The notes below the pieces were generated by a model that saw only the letters and a program-made list of their open reading frames with translations, was not told where the DNA came from and made no database searches. Shown here one piece after another: positions 38,226-51,673 of a DNA stretch of 64,000 nucleotides. Source of the stretch: Vicugna pacos (taxonomy: Eukaryota > Chordata > Mammalia > Artiodactyla > Camelidae); contig NC_132993.1 in the NCBI RefSeq assembly GCF_048564905.1, positions 10,749,001 to 10,813,000 of the forward strand. Reading direction: 5' to 3'. The position numbers and the translations under genes are program-made. Numbering within the stretch: position 1 is the stretch's first letter; the number at the start of each line of letters is the position of its first letter.

Positions 38226-39845
38226 TCAAACATAGTTTATAGAACAAATATCCTAAAATTTATATGGAATCACAAAAGTCCCAGAATTGCCAAAGCAGTA
38301 CTGAAGCAAAATAACAAAGCTTGAGAAATAACCCTCCCAGATTTTAGACAACACCTCAAAGCTTCAGTAATCAAAACAGCGTGATATTGGCACAAAAACA
38401 GACATATGGCTCAAAGGATCAGAACAGAGAGCCTGGAAATATACACACACACCTACAGTCAATTAATCTTCGACAAAGGAGGCAAGAATATACCATGGAG
38501 AAATGACAGCTACTTCAGCAAGTGGTGTTGGGAAAGCTGGCCAGCTGCATGTAAATCAATGAAGTTAGAACACTCCCTAACACCATACACAAAAATAAAC
38601 TCAAAATGGCTTAAAGACTTAAATATAGGACAGAACAACATAAATCTCCTAGTAGAGAACACAGGTAAAATATTCTCTGACATAAATCTGAGCAGTGTTC
38701 TCCTAGTGCAGTCTACCCAGGCTATAACAAATGAGACCTAATTAAACTTATAAGCTTTTGCACAACAAAAGATACTATAACCAAACAAAAAGACGAACTA
38801 AAGAATGGGAGAAAATGTTTGCAAACGATGCAACTGACCAGGGCTTAATTTCCAGAATATACAAACAGCTCATATAATTCAATAAAAAAAAAAACCCAAT
38901 CAAAAAGTGGCTAGAAGACTTCAACAAACATCTCTCCAATGAAAACATACAGATGGCCAATAGGCACATAAAAAAATGCTCAGTATCACTAATTATCAGA
39001 GAAATGCAAATCAAAACTACAATGAGGTATCATCTCATACCAGTCAGAATGAACATCATTAAAAAGTCCACAAACAATAAACGCTGAAAAGGGTGTGGAG
39101 AAAAGGGAACCCTCCTACATTATTGGTAGGAATGTAGGTTGATGCAGCCATTGTGGAGAACAGTATGGAGATTCCTTAAAAAACTAAAAAAGAACTTACC
39201 ACATGACCCAGCAATGCCATTTCTGGGCATGTATCTGGAGGAAACTCTAATTCAAAAAGAAACATGCACCCCAATGTGCATAGCAGAAATATTTACAATA
39301 GCCAAGACATGGAAGCAACCTAAATATGCATCTACAGATGAATGGATACAGAAGTTGTGGTTTATATACACAGTGAAATACTACTCAGTCTTAAAAAAGA
39401 ATAAAATAATGTTATTTGCAGCAACATGGATGGATCTGGAGATTGTCATACTAACTAAGCCAAAATAGAAAGAAAAATACCAAATGATACCATTTATATG
39501 TGGAATCTAAAAAAAATGACACAAATGAACTTATTTACAAAACAGAAATAGACTCACAGACATAGAGAACAAGCTTATGGTTACCAGGGGAAAAAGGAGT
39601 AGGGGAGAGGAAAAAATTGAGAGTTCACAGTTTGCAGATACTAACTACTATATAAAAAATAGATAGAGAGCAAGGTCCTACTACGTAGCTGAGAGAACTG
39701 TATTCAATATTTTGTAATAGCTTATAATAAAAACAGAAATGTAAAATATATATAGATATCTCTTTATAACTGAACCATTATGATATATACCAGAAACTAA
39801 CACAACATTGTAAACTGACTATACTTCAATTAATAAAAAAAACCC
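38226..39845 (+). mobile_element. L1 LINE, 5'-truncated, 3' ORF2 end and 3' UTR
   Basis: About 1.6 kb of L1 on the plus strand: the terminal part of ORF2 (recognisable as [18 protein letters not shown] and WIQKLWFIYT, with several in-frame stops) and a 3' UTR ending in an A-rich tail near 39833. The matching site in the cluster 2 copy (about 48725) is empty, and sequence resumes there without the element. Similar A/T-rich words at both edges (near 38227 and 39847) may be a decayed target-site duplication. It inserted after the cluster duplication. Confidence 0.88.
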
Positions 39846-40960
39846 TGAAAATATAATTTATTGGGTTTGTACACTGAAGCAAGGTACTATGCCACATCCC
39901 AAGGATATTATAATAAAACACAATTTTGTCATCAAGGGGCCGAACTTCAAGTGGGGATGTCAGACTAGTAAAGAGGTAGTTTCTATCAAGTGTGGTGAGT
40001 GACAGGAAGGAGGTGGGCCCAGGGCACTGTGATAGCAAAATACAGGGTGTGCTCCTTCCAAACTCAGGTACAAAGGGGCAAAGAAGCATTTTGCAGGGGA
40101 AGATCTCATTGCTAAATCTTCAAGGCTGAGTGGGAGTTTGCATATATGTCATTCCAGGTACATAATGGACTGAGAGCAAGTCGCTCAGGGTGACAAGAGT
40201 GAGGATGACTGTGGACAAAGAGGTGGAGGACATTCCTGGATCTTTTATATCATCATGAACTTTGGATTACATCACTATGGTGACAATGTAACAATAAAGA
40301 GCTTCTGAAGGATTAGAAATGCTTCTATTTCTTCTACAAGAAGTAGCAATCGGGCTAAAGCTGGTTGCAGGGAACTCTATTTCCTACCCTCCCAGGACTA
40401 TGAGGGACGTTCTCACTCCCTTCTAGGTCACTAGAATGGAACTTATAATCAGCTCTGTAACTGAAACTGGAAGGTACGTCTGCTACTGAAAAGAGATTTC
40501 CAAGTCAGTGACTTCTCTTCTGGGCTGGCAACCCTACCGGGTGGTGACTGAAGCGCAGCAGCACACTCAGTGAGACCCTTCAGAGGAGCGTGGGTGATGG
40601 ATATGACTGATGGGGACGTGGCCACTTGGCGGGCGGACACACCTGTCTAGGTCAGCGATCCCTCAGAGCACGTTTGTTCAGGCAGAACGGAAAGTTCCTG
40701 CAGCAGCACCAGCACTTTTCCAGGCTGGTCAGGAGCAAGCCTCTCTCTTCACCCACCGCCGCCGCTCACCTGTCCTGACGTTCTCTGTCAAGGAGGAGCG
40801 GTGCCAGCCACAGCTGGGCCCCTTGCCCCTCAGACCTGAGGGGACTGCACTTCCCTTGAATTCATCTTGTTTCTACTCTGAGAGGAGTCACATGGGGGTT
40901 CAGAGACAGACAGAAGAGATATCTAGACACTCAGGGCAGAGTCAGCCAGAACAGGCCGTG
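39846..40960. other. Spacer between TRBC2 and cluster 3
   Basis: Continues the match to 48726-49878. From about 40330 identity to the TRBC1 downstream flank rises to about 99%. Confidence 0.65.
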
Positions 40961-40966
40961 TTTATT
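40961..40966 (-). terminator. Poly(A) signal of TRBC2
   Basis: AATAAA on the minus strand, about 212 bases after the stop codon, in a 3' UTR shared with TRBC1. Confidence 0.7.
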
Positions 40967-41177
40967 GGTCACTCGGTCCAGGCAGGCTAGGGCCCCCCGT
41001 GGGCCGGGGCATTTCGGTCATGAGTGTGTAGGTGTGCGCACACATGGCGGGTACATGCTGGGATGAGCAGGTAGAGATGAAGGGGCTCTTCAGAAACACC
41101 GGGTAGGAACGGAAACAGGAGTAGTGATATCAGGGCAATAACAGGCTGGAGGCTCCTGGCTCCTCCTCTGAGCTGGC

Positions 41178-42630
<1,453 letters not shown>

Positions 42631-42692
42631 CTGCAGGGGAAAGGGGTTGGGAGCAGGGCTGCTCTGAGAGCTGGCTGGGCTTGGAAGGGGCC

Positions 42693-42768
42693 GTGTGTGT
42701 GTGTGTGTGTGTGTGTGTGTCTGTGTGTGTATGTGAGTGTGTGTGTATGTGTGTGTGTGTGTCTGTGT
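42693..42768. repeat. GT microsatellite upstream of TRBC2 exon 1
   Basis: Interrupted (GT)n run, same position relative to exon 1 as in the other clusters. Confidence 0.9.
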
Positions 42769-45700
42769 GATGAGACGGCAGGGCAGGAGGTCATCACAGA
42801 GCACAATTATATAGTGGTAGGTCCTGCCTGTTTGGGGGGGCACCTCCCCATTCCTCTGGGATTGACCTCCCTCTGCCTGCCTGTCCTTTGCATTCCCCCT
42901 GTGACAGGCCTGTCTACCATGTCTCCATCCCCCCAGGGGGCATTCCAAAGGGCACTGCCCAAAGTTCTGAGTATGTCTCTTCAGTGGCCTGTTTTGATTT
43001 CTTACCCAACAAGAAAAGCTCCCCTGTCTACGTCTCACCGTGATGTGTGGTAGCTACTTTCGCAGATCACTGGGTTGGAATCACAATAACAGAATTCGAA
43101 TCTTAGAACTGACCTTGCCCACCAGTGTGACTGCAGACCGTCTCTTAATTTCTCTGCATCATTTCTCCTACTTGTGAAGGGAGAGTCACAACACTGAGTG
43201 TCTGGAGTGGGTGGGGGATTAAAGGATGGAGTCAGGACTCAGCCCTCAGCTGGGCTACTTGCTTATGAATCTGAGGGGCTGCGGCGTGAAGGGGAGTTGG
43301 GGAGAAGGGGCTCATTAGGGGGCTGGGACTTTCTTCAGGTGACAATATTCAGGTGGCATATTGCTGTGCACTCATGTGAGGACGTGCTCCTGTCCTCAGG
43401 AGAAAGGGTTTTTTCCTGCCCGTTTGGTGCATCAGGAGGGGACCCAGCCATTCCTCTGCCTGCAGGTACCCCTGGGTCTCCTCAGCTGGGACAGAGGGCC
43501 GTCTCCCCGTGATTCAGATTCAGCACTCTTCAACCTTCTTTGCCCCCTTTCCTTCCAATTACTCTACTTCTCCCTACCAGCAAGCTTCCTAAATATGCAT
43601 CTGAAATCATCAGAGCCACTGCTGGTACCATTGTCTTGAGTAAGTTTCTGTAGTAAGTGTCTCCTCTGTGGTGTCCTGCAGGGCTCCAGGTGAAGGCATT
43701 CTAGTTCCCACCCCGACACCCACTATAGCCTCCCCGTATGGCTGGCTCTCCATTAATTTCTTTGTTTCTAGCAATTCTATGAAAAGAAACTCATCTCATT
43801 CTTAAGGGCTCTAGTTAGCTGGGAAAATGGAGAAAATGTTCTTATACTTGACACGTCACAGTTCTGTGGATGTGACTTAACTTGAGAGCTGGCTCATGGT
43901 TGTGTGACCGGTGCGGTCACTCAGGACCCCACACTTGGCAGGGGCCCTTGGTCCCTTGCTTGGCTTAACGTGCTGGTTTATTTGGAAATTTTAAATGATT
44001 TTTAAACAAAACCCTTCATTTTCATCTTGAGGTCGTCTCCCTCCCGTCAGGCCAGCCTCGCTCCCCACATTCCTACCTTGCTGATTGTGACTCTGTCCCT
44101 AAGTCTTTACAGGCTGAAGGTGCCTGAAATGGAAATATCCTAACTTCTATCTGCACTAGTGGCTCCATCAATCTTTCTCCTCCCAGCCTGGTCATTTCAC
44201 TCCCCCGTCAACAACCGTGCCTCTGGGATTGTACCAGCCCTCCAGAGGCTCCACAGAATGTGCTCCTCTGACCTCCGCACGCATCAAATGCTCAACTCTT
44301 ACTGTAAAAATTAAAGATGCTCTTTGAGCCCTGTGTGATGGTCCCCATGATGTTTACTGATGTGATCGGCAAAACAAAGAGAAGCAGGACCTTCCTTCCT
44401 CCCGGAAGCACTGACCACAGGGCTCCATGGTCAGGGAAGGTCAGTCTTCTCTCCAGGTTTGTGAGTCCCTGAGGGGTGTGGGCGGGCTTGCTTATGTGGG
44501 TGTGTGTGCCCTGGTGAGCTCCTGTTGTGAGTGTTCCGATGTGGGCTGGACTAGCCTCAGGCAGAATTATGAAATCTATCTTTCCTGTCCCCAGCCTACC
44601 TCTCACACATTCCCAGCCCTCCACTCCATTATCCACATGTCAAACCTGCCCCTCCTTTGAACTGGGCTCCCCTAGCTCCCAAGGGACCACCTGGCGGAGG
44701 GACATGGGAGGGGCCGATGGACTGTGGCAATCCAGGTTTGCCAGAACCTCTGCGTGGAGCTGCTTTTGTAATCCTCACAGCAGCAGGTGTTATCGAGGAG
44801 ACTGCAGACTAGAGAGAACTGAGGTGCGCACAGAGGCACTTGTCCTAGGTCTCCAGATCATTAAAGGCCCAGGGCTCGGAACCCAGGTTTTTGTGATTCT
44901 AAGGTCTCTGTCTTTTCTTCACTCTGGCTGATCGCAGGAACGCGGCTTTTCCTCTGGGAACACCCCAGCTGAGCCCCACTGGCTCCATCTTAATAAGTCT
45001 AACTACACACAGTGCTTGCTGTGGTCAGATAATCCAGGGAAATACCCAGCAGTGTGGGTTTCTTCCCTTCAGTGCTCTCATCACCTGGTGACTTTAAGTT
45101 CCCTTTCTAGCACTAGGATGTAAGATGCTGCTGGGAATTTTCCTCACCTCACAAGCAAAGTATATGCACTTTAACGGATGTCCTGCCCCTCAGGCTGTTT
45201 AACCTCCAACACCTAGTGTGAGGAGGGAGATTTCAGGCTGAAGAGAGGGTGTATATCTGGGGAATAAATCCACCCCAGTGGCCCAGGTTCGCATCCAGCC
45301 TCTCTGTGCTGTACACACAGCCTGGACCGCGGAGGTCTGGGGCTTAGGAGGAGAGGAAGAGGTTTTAAGCCTAATTTTAAATCGAAACTTCTAAACAGTA
45401 AATCAACAACCCCGCTTGTTTGGAGTTCTTGTTTCTCTCCCTATTTCACCTCTCTTTTCCACCCTTGTTTGTCATCCTTTCTGTCCTCCGTTCAGTGGAA
45501 CCTCCATCTACACCTCCCAGGAGCCCGCTCTGCCCTGGGCTCACCATCCTGTGCTCACTCCGGCCTTTTCCTGCTCCTCCAGCTCATCTTCCCCTTGGTA
45601 GCAGCTTCCCTGCTCCTACCCTTCCCCCAGCCCAGGACTGCCCTCCCCAGGCTTTTTCTCCAGTCAAGCAGCTCTCAGACTCCCAATAAATCCTCTCTTT

Positions 45701-45921
45701 CTCCACCCCTCACCCTGCCCCTAAAACCCTCACAAAAAAGAGACCAAATCCCCGCTGCCCTCTGTGCAAGTTCCCAGACGTGAGCACCACATCCAGTACC
45801 CGCTCCCTTGCAGAGCTGACCCACAGATGGACAAGTGGCCGCGCGCCCCACCTCCAGCCCACCGCCTTCTCCATGGACGCAAGGGTCTGGGCTGGAAGGC
45901 ACAGAGACTTCCACATCTTAC
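42769..45921. other. TRBJ2-TRBC2 intron
   Basis: Includes about 0.9 kb (roughly 43.9-44.85 kb) with no counterpart in cluster 3 apart from a MIR trace. No gene seen. Confidence 0.65.
44745..44870 (-). mobile_element. MIR SINE fragment
   Basis: TAATCCTCACAGCAGCAGG followed by a reversed MIR-like tail, in the cluster 2 spacer. Present where the cluster 3 spacer is shorter. Confidence 0.5.
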
Positions 45922-45968
45922 CTAAGACCGTGAGCCTGGTGCCTGGGCCGAAATGCTGCTCATAGGAG
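45922..45968 (-). CDS. TRBJ2-7: TRBJ2-7, joining gene
   Basis: 47-base J gene encoding SYEQHFGPGTRLTVL. GTAAG donor; heptamer CTCTGTG at 45969-45975; nonamer on the plus strand GCAAACCCC at 12-base spacing. Confidence 0.92.
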
Positions 45969-46096
45969 CACAGAGGAGGAGCCCCACGCAAACCCCCGCA
46001 GCGCCCAGCCGCCCCTCTGCTGGGTCCCAGCGCCGGGCTCCAGCGCAGGGAGGGGACCGGGTGCGGGGCCCGGCCGCCCTGCGCCCGCCGCCTTCC

Positions 46097-46149
46097 GTCC
46101 CGCCCCGCCGCCGGCTGCCGGCCCCGAAGGTCAGGGCGGCTGCTGGAAG
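46097..46149 (-). pseudogene. TRBJ2-6 remnant without splice donor
   Basis: Same structure as the cluster 3 copy: LPAAALTFGAGSR then GC-rich sequence with no LTVL or GT donor. GGCTGTG heptamer at 46150-46156, no clear nonamer. The defect is shared, so it either predates the cluster duplication or was spread by conversion. Confidence 0.75.
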
Positions 46150-46198
46150 CACAGCCCCGGGCTCCCCACAGAGGCCGTGCCCGCCCGCCCGCGCTCAC

Positions 46199-46246
46199 CT
46201 AGCACCAGGAGCCGCGTGCCCGGCCCGAAGTACTGGGTCTGTGAGT
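46199..46246 (-). CDS. TRBJ2-5: TRBJ2-5, joining gene
   Basis: 48-base J gene encoding SQTQYFGPGTRLLVL. GTGAG donor. The heptamer at 46247-46253 reads GGCCGTG, only four of seven consensus bases, and the nonamer is GCAGAAACC on the plus strand. The coding part is nearly identical to TRBJ3-5 from the TQYFG codons to the donor but differs at the 5' end and RSS. Confidence 0.9.
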   Translation of the reverse strand, partial: THRPSTSGRARGSWC

Positions 46247-46313
46247 CACGGCCCCCCAGCCCCGTGCAGAAACCCGCCGCACGTCCCGCCGCGTCCCCGG
46301 TGTCCCTGCTCAC

Positions 46314-46362
46314 CTAGCACCGACAGCCGGGTGCCCGCGCCAAAGTACTGAGGGTTCTGGCT
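46314..46362 (-). CDS. TRBJ2-4: TRBJ2-4, joining gene
   Basis: 49-base J gene encoding SQNPQYFGAGTRLSVL, homologue of human TRBJ2-4. GTGAG donor; heptamer GGCTGTG at 46363-46369; nonamer on the plus strand ACAAAAACA at 12-base spacing. Confidence 0.93.
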
Positions 46363-46458
46363 CACAGCCCAGGGGCGCAGCACAAAAACAGGCCCCCCAC
46401 CCGGTTGGCATCCGGAGTGCCAGACTCTCCTCCCCGTGTCCCTGGGATCCCCGCTTAC

Positions 46459-46507
46459 CTAGCACGGTCAGACGGGTGCCCCCGCCGAAATACAGAGGAT
46501 CTGTGCT
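46459..46507 (-). CDS. TRBJ2-3: TRBJ2-3, joining gene
   Basis: 49-base J gene encoding STDPLYFGGGTRLTVL, homologue of human TRBJ2-3. GTAAG donor; heptamer GGCTGTG at 46508-46514; nonamer on the plus strand GCAAAAACC at 12-base spacing. Confidence 0.93.
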
Positions 46508-46672
46508 CACAGCCCTGGAACCCACGGCAAAAACCTGGCGCTATTCTCTCCTGATGCCTTGGATCAGCCCAGGTCCCTCCAACCATGAGCACAGCCCCCA
46601 GTGGAGCTGGGTAGCGGCCCACCTCTCTCCATCCCGCCCCACGGAAGCTCCAGGACCAGCTGCCCTCCTTAC

Positions 46673-46723
46673 CCAGGACAGTCAGCTTGGAACCCTCCCC
46701 AAAGTAGAGCTGCTGGCTGTTCA
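46673..46723 (-). CDS. TRBJ2-2: TRBJ2-2, joining gene
   Basis: 51-base J gene encoding NSQQLYFGEGSKLTVL, homologue of human TRBJ2-2. GTAAG donor; heptamer GGCTGTG at 46724-46730; weak nonamer. Confidence 0.92.
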
Positions 46724-46868
46724 CACAGCCTTGGAGATCCACAAGCAAACTTCGCCTTTCCAGAGAGCAGCCAAGGAGGGTACAGCGCCCACTCCCTGAA
46801 CATCAGGGCTCAGAAGATCGTCCAGGCTGGGCAGCCCATCCTCCCTCCACCTGGAGCAACCCTCTTAC

Positions 46869-46918
46869 CTAGCACAGTGAGCCGAGTCCCTGCTCCGAAG
46901 TACTGCTCAGCGTAGGAG
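46869..46918 (-). CDS. TRBJ2-1: TRBJ2-1, joining gene
   Basis: 50-base J gene encoding SYAEQYFGAGTRLTVL, homologue of human TRBJ2-1. GTAAG donor and consensus CACTGTG heptamer at 46919-46925. Confidence 0.93.
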
Positions 46919-47149
46919 CACAGTGAGAAGGGGCTGACAGGAATTCCGCCCCCTTCCCACCTCCCTTGGCACAGACTGAGGGCCACCTTCCCTCCGCTCT
47001 CTGGCTTCTCTCTTCCCACCTGTCTCCAGAACTAGCTGGACACAGTCATCTGGACCCTGCTTGAGGTCATCCCTAATTTACAGAGAACCACCTTGGCTTG
47101 GAGGCAATACAGTGGCTGTGAAATCTGCAGGGGTATTGGTGGTGGAGGT

Positions 47150-47330
47150 TGGAGCTGGGAAGTGTGCCGGGCTAGACCCTGCCTCTTACTGGTTATGTGA
47201 CCTGTAAGCTCTCTGGCCTTAGTTTCTCCACCTGAACAATGGGGTAGTATCTTTACCCCAGGGTTATTGTGAGTGCTTAACAAATAACGCATCTGCAAGT
47301 ACTTTGTCAAAGGGCAAGTTTTATGAAAAG
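47150..47330 (+). mobile_element. MIR SINE (cluster 2 copy)
   Basis: Partner of the MIR at 36650-36850, nearly identical, between TRBJ2-1 and TRBD2. Confidence 0.7.
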
Positions 47331-47521
47331 CACTGAATGATGATCCCACTTTGACGCCTTGATTCTGAGTGTGGAGCAGGGAGAGGCAGAACTGTTTGCT
47401 GAGTCCATGTCCCTGCAAGATCACATCAGGGACCAGCTCCAGGGACCTCTGCCAGCTACTCTCCCATCCAGAGCGGGAGACTATGTCCCTGAGGCCTGGT
47501 GGAGCTATTTTCTGAGGCAGG

Positions 47522-47608
47522 GCTTTTTGTAAAAGCACTTCCTCTACCTGAATCATTGTGCCTCCCCCCGCTATAGTCCCCACAATGTTACACCAGGATA
47601 CAAAAATT
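47522..47608 (-). CDS. TRBD2: TRBD2, diversity gene with both RSSs
   Basis: The D core is 47561-47580, 20 bases, minus strand GGGACTATAGCGGGGGGAGG, longer than the 16-base human TRBD2. The 3' heptamer CACAATG is at 47554-47560, followed by a 23-base spacer and nonamer ACAAAAAGC at 47522-47530. The 5' heptamer CATTGTG is at 47581-47587, with a 12-base spacer and nonamer AATTTTTGT at 47600-47608. One forward frame contains a TAG; the others read GTIAGG and DYSGG. Confidence 0.93.
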
Positions 47609-49878
47609 TCTCCTCCCGTTGGCTCTCCTCCCCTAACCACTAGGCAGAGGCAGGAAGTGCAGGTGGCAGAGGCTGATCTGATTGAGTGGGGCTGGGAAAA
47701 GATAAAAGCTGAGTACATTTAAAGTGGGGAAGGGCAGGGAGCTAGTGGTGGTGGGGGAGCAGCGAGGCCCCTCCCTGGAGCACGCTCCACTCTGAGATCG
47801 CCTATATCATGTCATGAGGTTCCCCCCTCAGGGACTCCCTGTGCCCACCTGCACAGGCTGCCATTTATAGGGAGGTGGGGTGGGAGGAGCAAGCGGTGGA
47901 ACCCATAGAACAGGTGATGGAAACATGGCAAGGGGATTAGCAGCCTGCAAACCTTTGCACTTGCTTCCTGAGCGAGGTCCAAGTTCCTTTCCCTTCATTT
48001 ATTCCACAGATATTTAATGAACATCGACTGTATGCCAGGTGTCATGCTGGTCGCATGGATAGGCTCCATTCTCAGCGTGGGATGCACCGACCAGCCTTTT
48101 CAACCTTCCTTTTTATGACTCCCCTCTCTGAACCATGCACCCAGCTGAGTGGAAGTACAGGACCCTGTAGCCTCAACCCTTGTTCATGTCTTTGACTGCC
48201 GTGACCACTCTCCCATATGGATAATTGAGACCAAGTTTTCCTTTGAGGAGTCTGCCACCTTCTCTTATCCTCCCTGATGATCCCAGTCAGAAACTGAGTG
48301 CTAACTTCTGCCTGCATTTTAATAGACAGCCCACATTGCTAATCAAAGCATCACCTTGTGTGTTAACTGTTTTTACTTATGAATTATCCCCCTCATGAAC
48401 AGGGAAGTTCTTGGGGACCCTGCCTTGGATATCTTTATTTTTTGAAGGTTAATAGCCAATGTTGTAATGATACGTGCTTAACAAGTGGGCGACTGTGCAC
48501 AAGCATGTTTGTATATACAGACACACAAATGTGCATGTGCAAGTGTGGGTACATACACAGACACACAGGTTAGAATGCAGGGTTGCGCTGTCATAGAGAG
48601 AGACGGCTGTGTGCTGCAGGCCTGTGAGTGGAAGGGTGGACGGCTATTTCAGGCAGGACTTCGGGTGATATCTGCTTCTGAATTAGGTCACTTAGGCTCC
48701 ACTCATTAACTCATTCATTTATTCAAAGATAATTTATTTGGTTCGTACACTGAACCGAGGTACTATGCTCCATCTGAAGGATGCTGTAATAAAACACAAT
48801 TTGTCATCGAGGAGCTGACCTTCAGGTGGGGGTGTCAGATGAATAAAGGGGTAGTTTCCATTAAGTGTGGTGAGTGGCAGGAAGGAGGAGGGCCCAGGGC
48901 ACTGTGACAGCAGAATACAGGATGCGTTTCATGCAGTCTCAAGGAGTCAAGGACAGTCCAGAGAGGGCTTATTGCAAGGGAGGATGTCATTGCTAAATCT
49001 TCAAGGCTGAGTGGGAGTTTGCATATATGTCATTCCAGGTGGAGGAATGCAAAGTAGCCTGAAGGCAAGTGGTTTGGGGTGGGGGTTCAGACTGATGGCA
49101 GTGAGGTGGGGGGTGGGGGGGTCAGACTGATGGGAGTGAGGGGGAGTGTAAGCTAAGGAGGTGGAGGACAGTGGTGGGCCTTTCATGACATCCTGAGGAC
49201 TTTGGGTTACATCACCATGGTGACAATGAGTCAATAAAGAACTTTTGAAGCAGTTTACAAATAGCAATCGGGCTAAAGTTGGTTGCAGGGAACTCTATTT
49301 CCTACCCTCCCAGGACTATGAGGGACGTTCTCACTCCCTTCTAGGTCACTAGAATGGAACTTATAATCAGCTCTGTAACTGAAACTGGAAGGTACGTCTG
49401 CTACTGAAAAGAGATTTCCAAGTCAGTGACTTCTCTTCTGGGCTGGCAACCCTACCGGGTGGTGAGTGAAGCGCAGCAGCACACTCAGTGAGACCCTTCA
49501 GAGGAGCATGGGTGATGGATATGACTGATGGGGACGTGGCCACTTGGCGGGCGGACACACCTGTCTAGGTCAGCGATCCTTCAGAGCACGTTTGTTCAGG
49601 CAGAACGGAAAGTTCCTGCAGCAGCACCAGCACTTTTCCAGGCTGGTCAGGAGCAAGCCTCTCTCTTCACCCACCGCCGCCGCTCACCTGTCCTGACGTT
49701 CTCTGTCAAGGAGGAGCGGTGCCAGCCACAGCTGGGCCCCTTGCCCCTCAGACCTGAGGGGACTGCACTTCCCTTGAATTCGTCTTGTTTCTACTCTGAG
49801 TGGAGTCACATGGGGGTTCAGAGACAGACAGAAGAGATATCTAGACACTCAGGGCAGAGTCAGCCAGAACAGGCCGTG
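47609..49878. other. Spacer between TRBC1 and cluster 2
   Basis: Pairs with 37134-40960 minus the L1. No gene seen. Confidence 0.65.
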
Positions 49879-49884
49879 TTTATT
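49879..49884 (-). terminator. Poly(A) signal of TRBC1
   Basis: AATAAA on the minus strand, about 212 bases after the stop codon, in a 3' UTR shared with TRBC2. Confidence 0.7.
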
Positions 49885-50095
49885 GGTCACTCGGTCCAGG
49901 CAGGCTAGGGCCCCCCGTGGGCCAGGGCATTTCGGTCATGAGTGTGTAGGTGTGCACACACATGGCGGGTACATGCTGGGATGAGCAGGTAGAGATGAAG
50001 GGGCTCTTCAGAAACACCGGGTAGGAACGGAAACAGGAGTACTGATATCAGGGCAATAACAGGCTGGAGGCTCCTGGCTCCTCCTCTGAGCTGGC

Positions 50096-51577
<1,482 letters not shown>

Positions 51578-51639
51578 CTGCAGGGGAAAGGGGTTGGGAG
51601 CAGGGCTGCTCTGAGAGCTGGCTGGGCTTGGAAGGGGCC

Positions 51640-51673
51640 GTGTGTGTGTGTGTGTGTGTGTGTGTGTCTGTGT
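51640..51673. repeat. GT microsatellite upstream of TRBC1 exon 1
   Basis: Short (GT)n run in the same relative position as in clusters 2 and 3. Homology to those clusters ends within roughly 70 bases beyond it. Confidence 0.88.

Noticed and set aside
46600-46670. Possible homologue of human TRBJ2-2P between J2-2 and J2-3
   Set aside because: No FGXG motif, heptamer or donor could be found there in either cluster.
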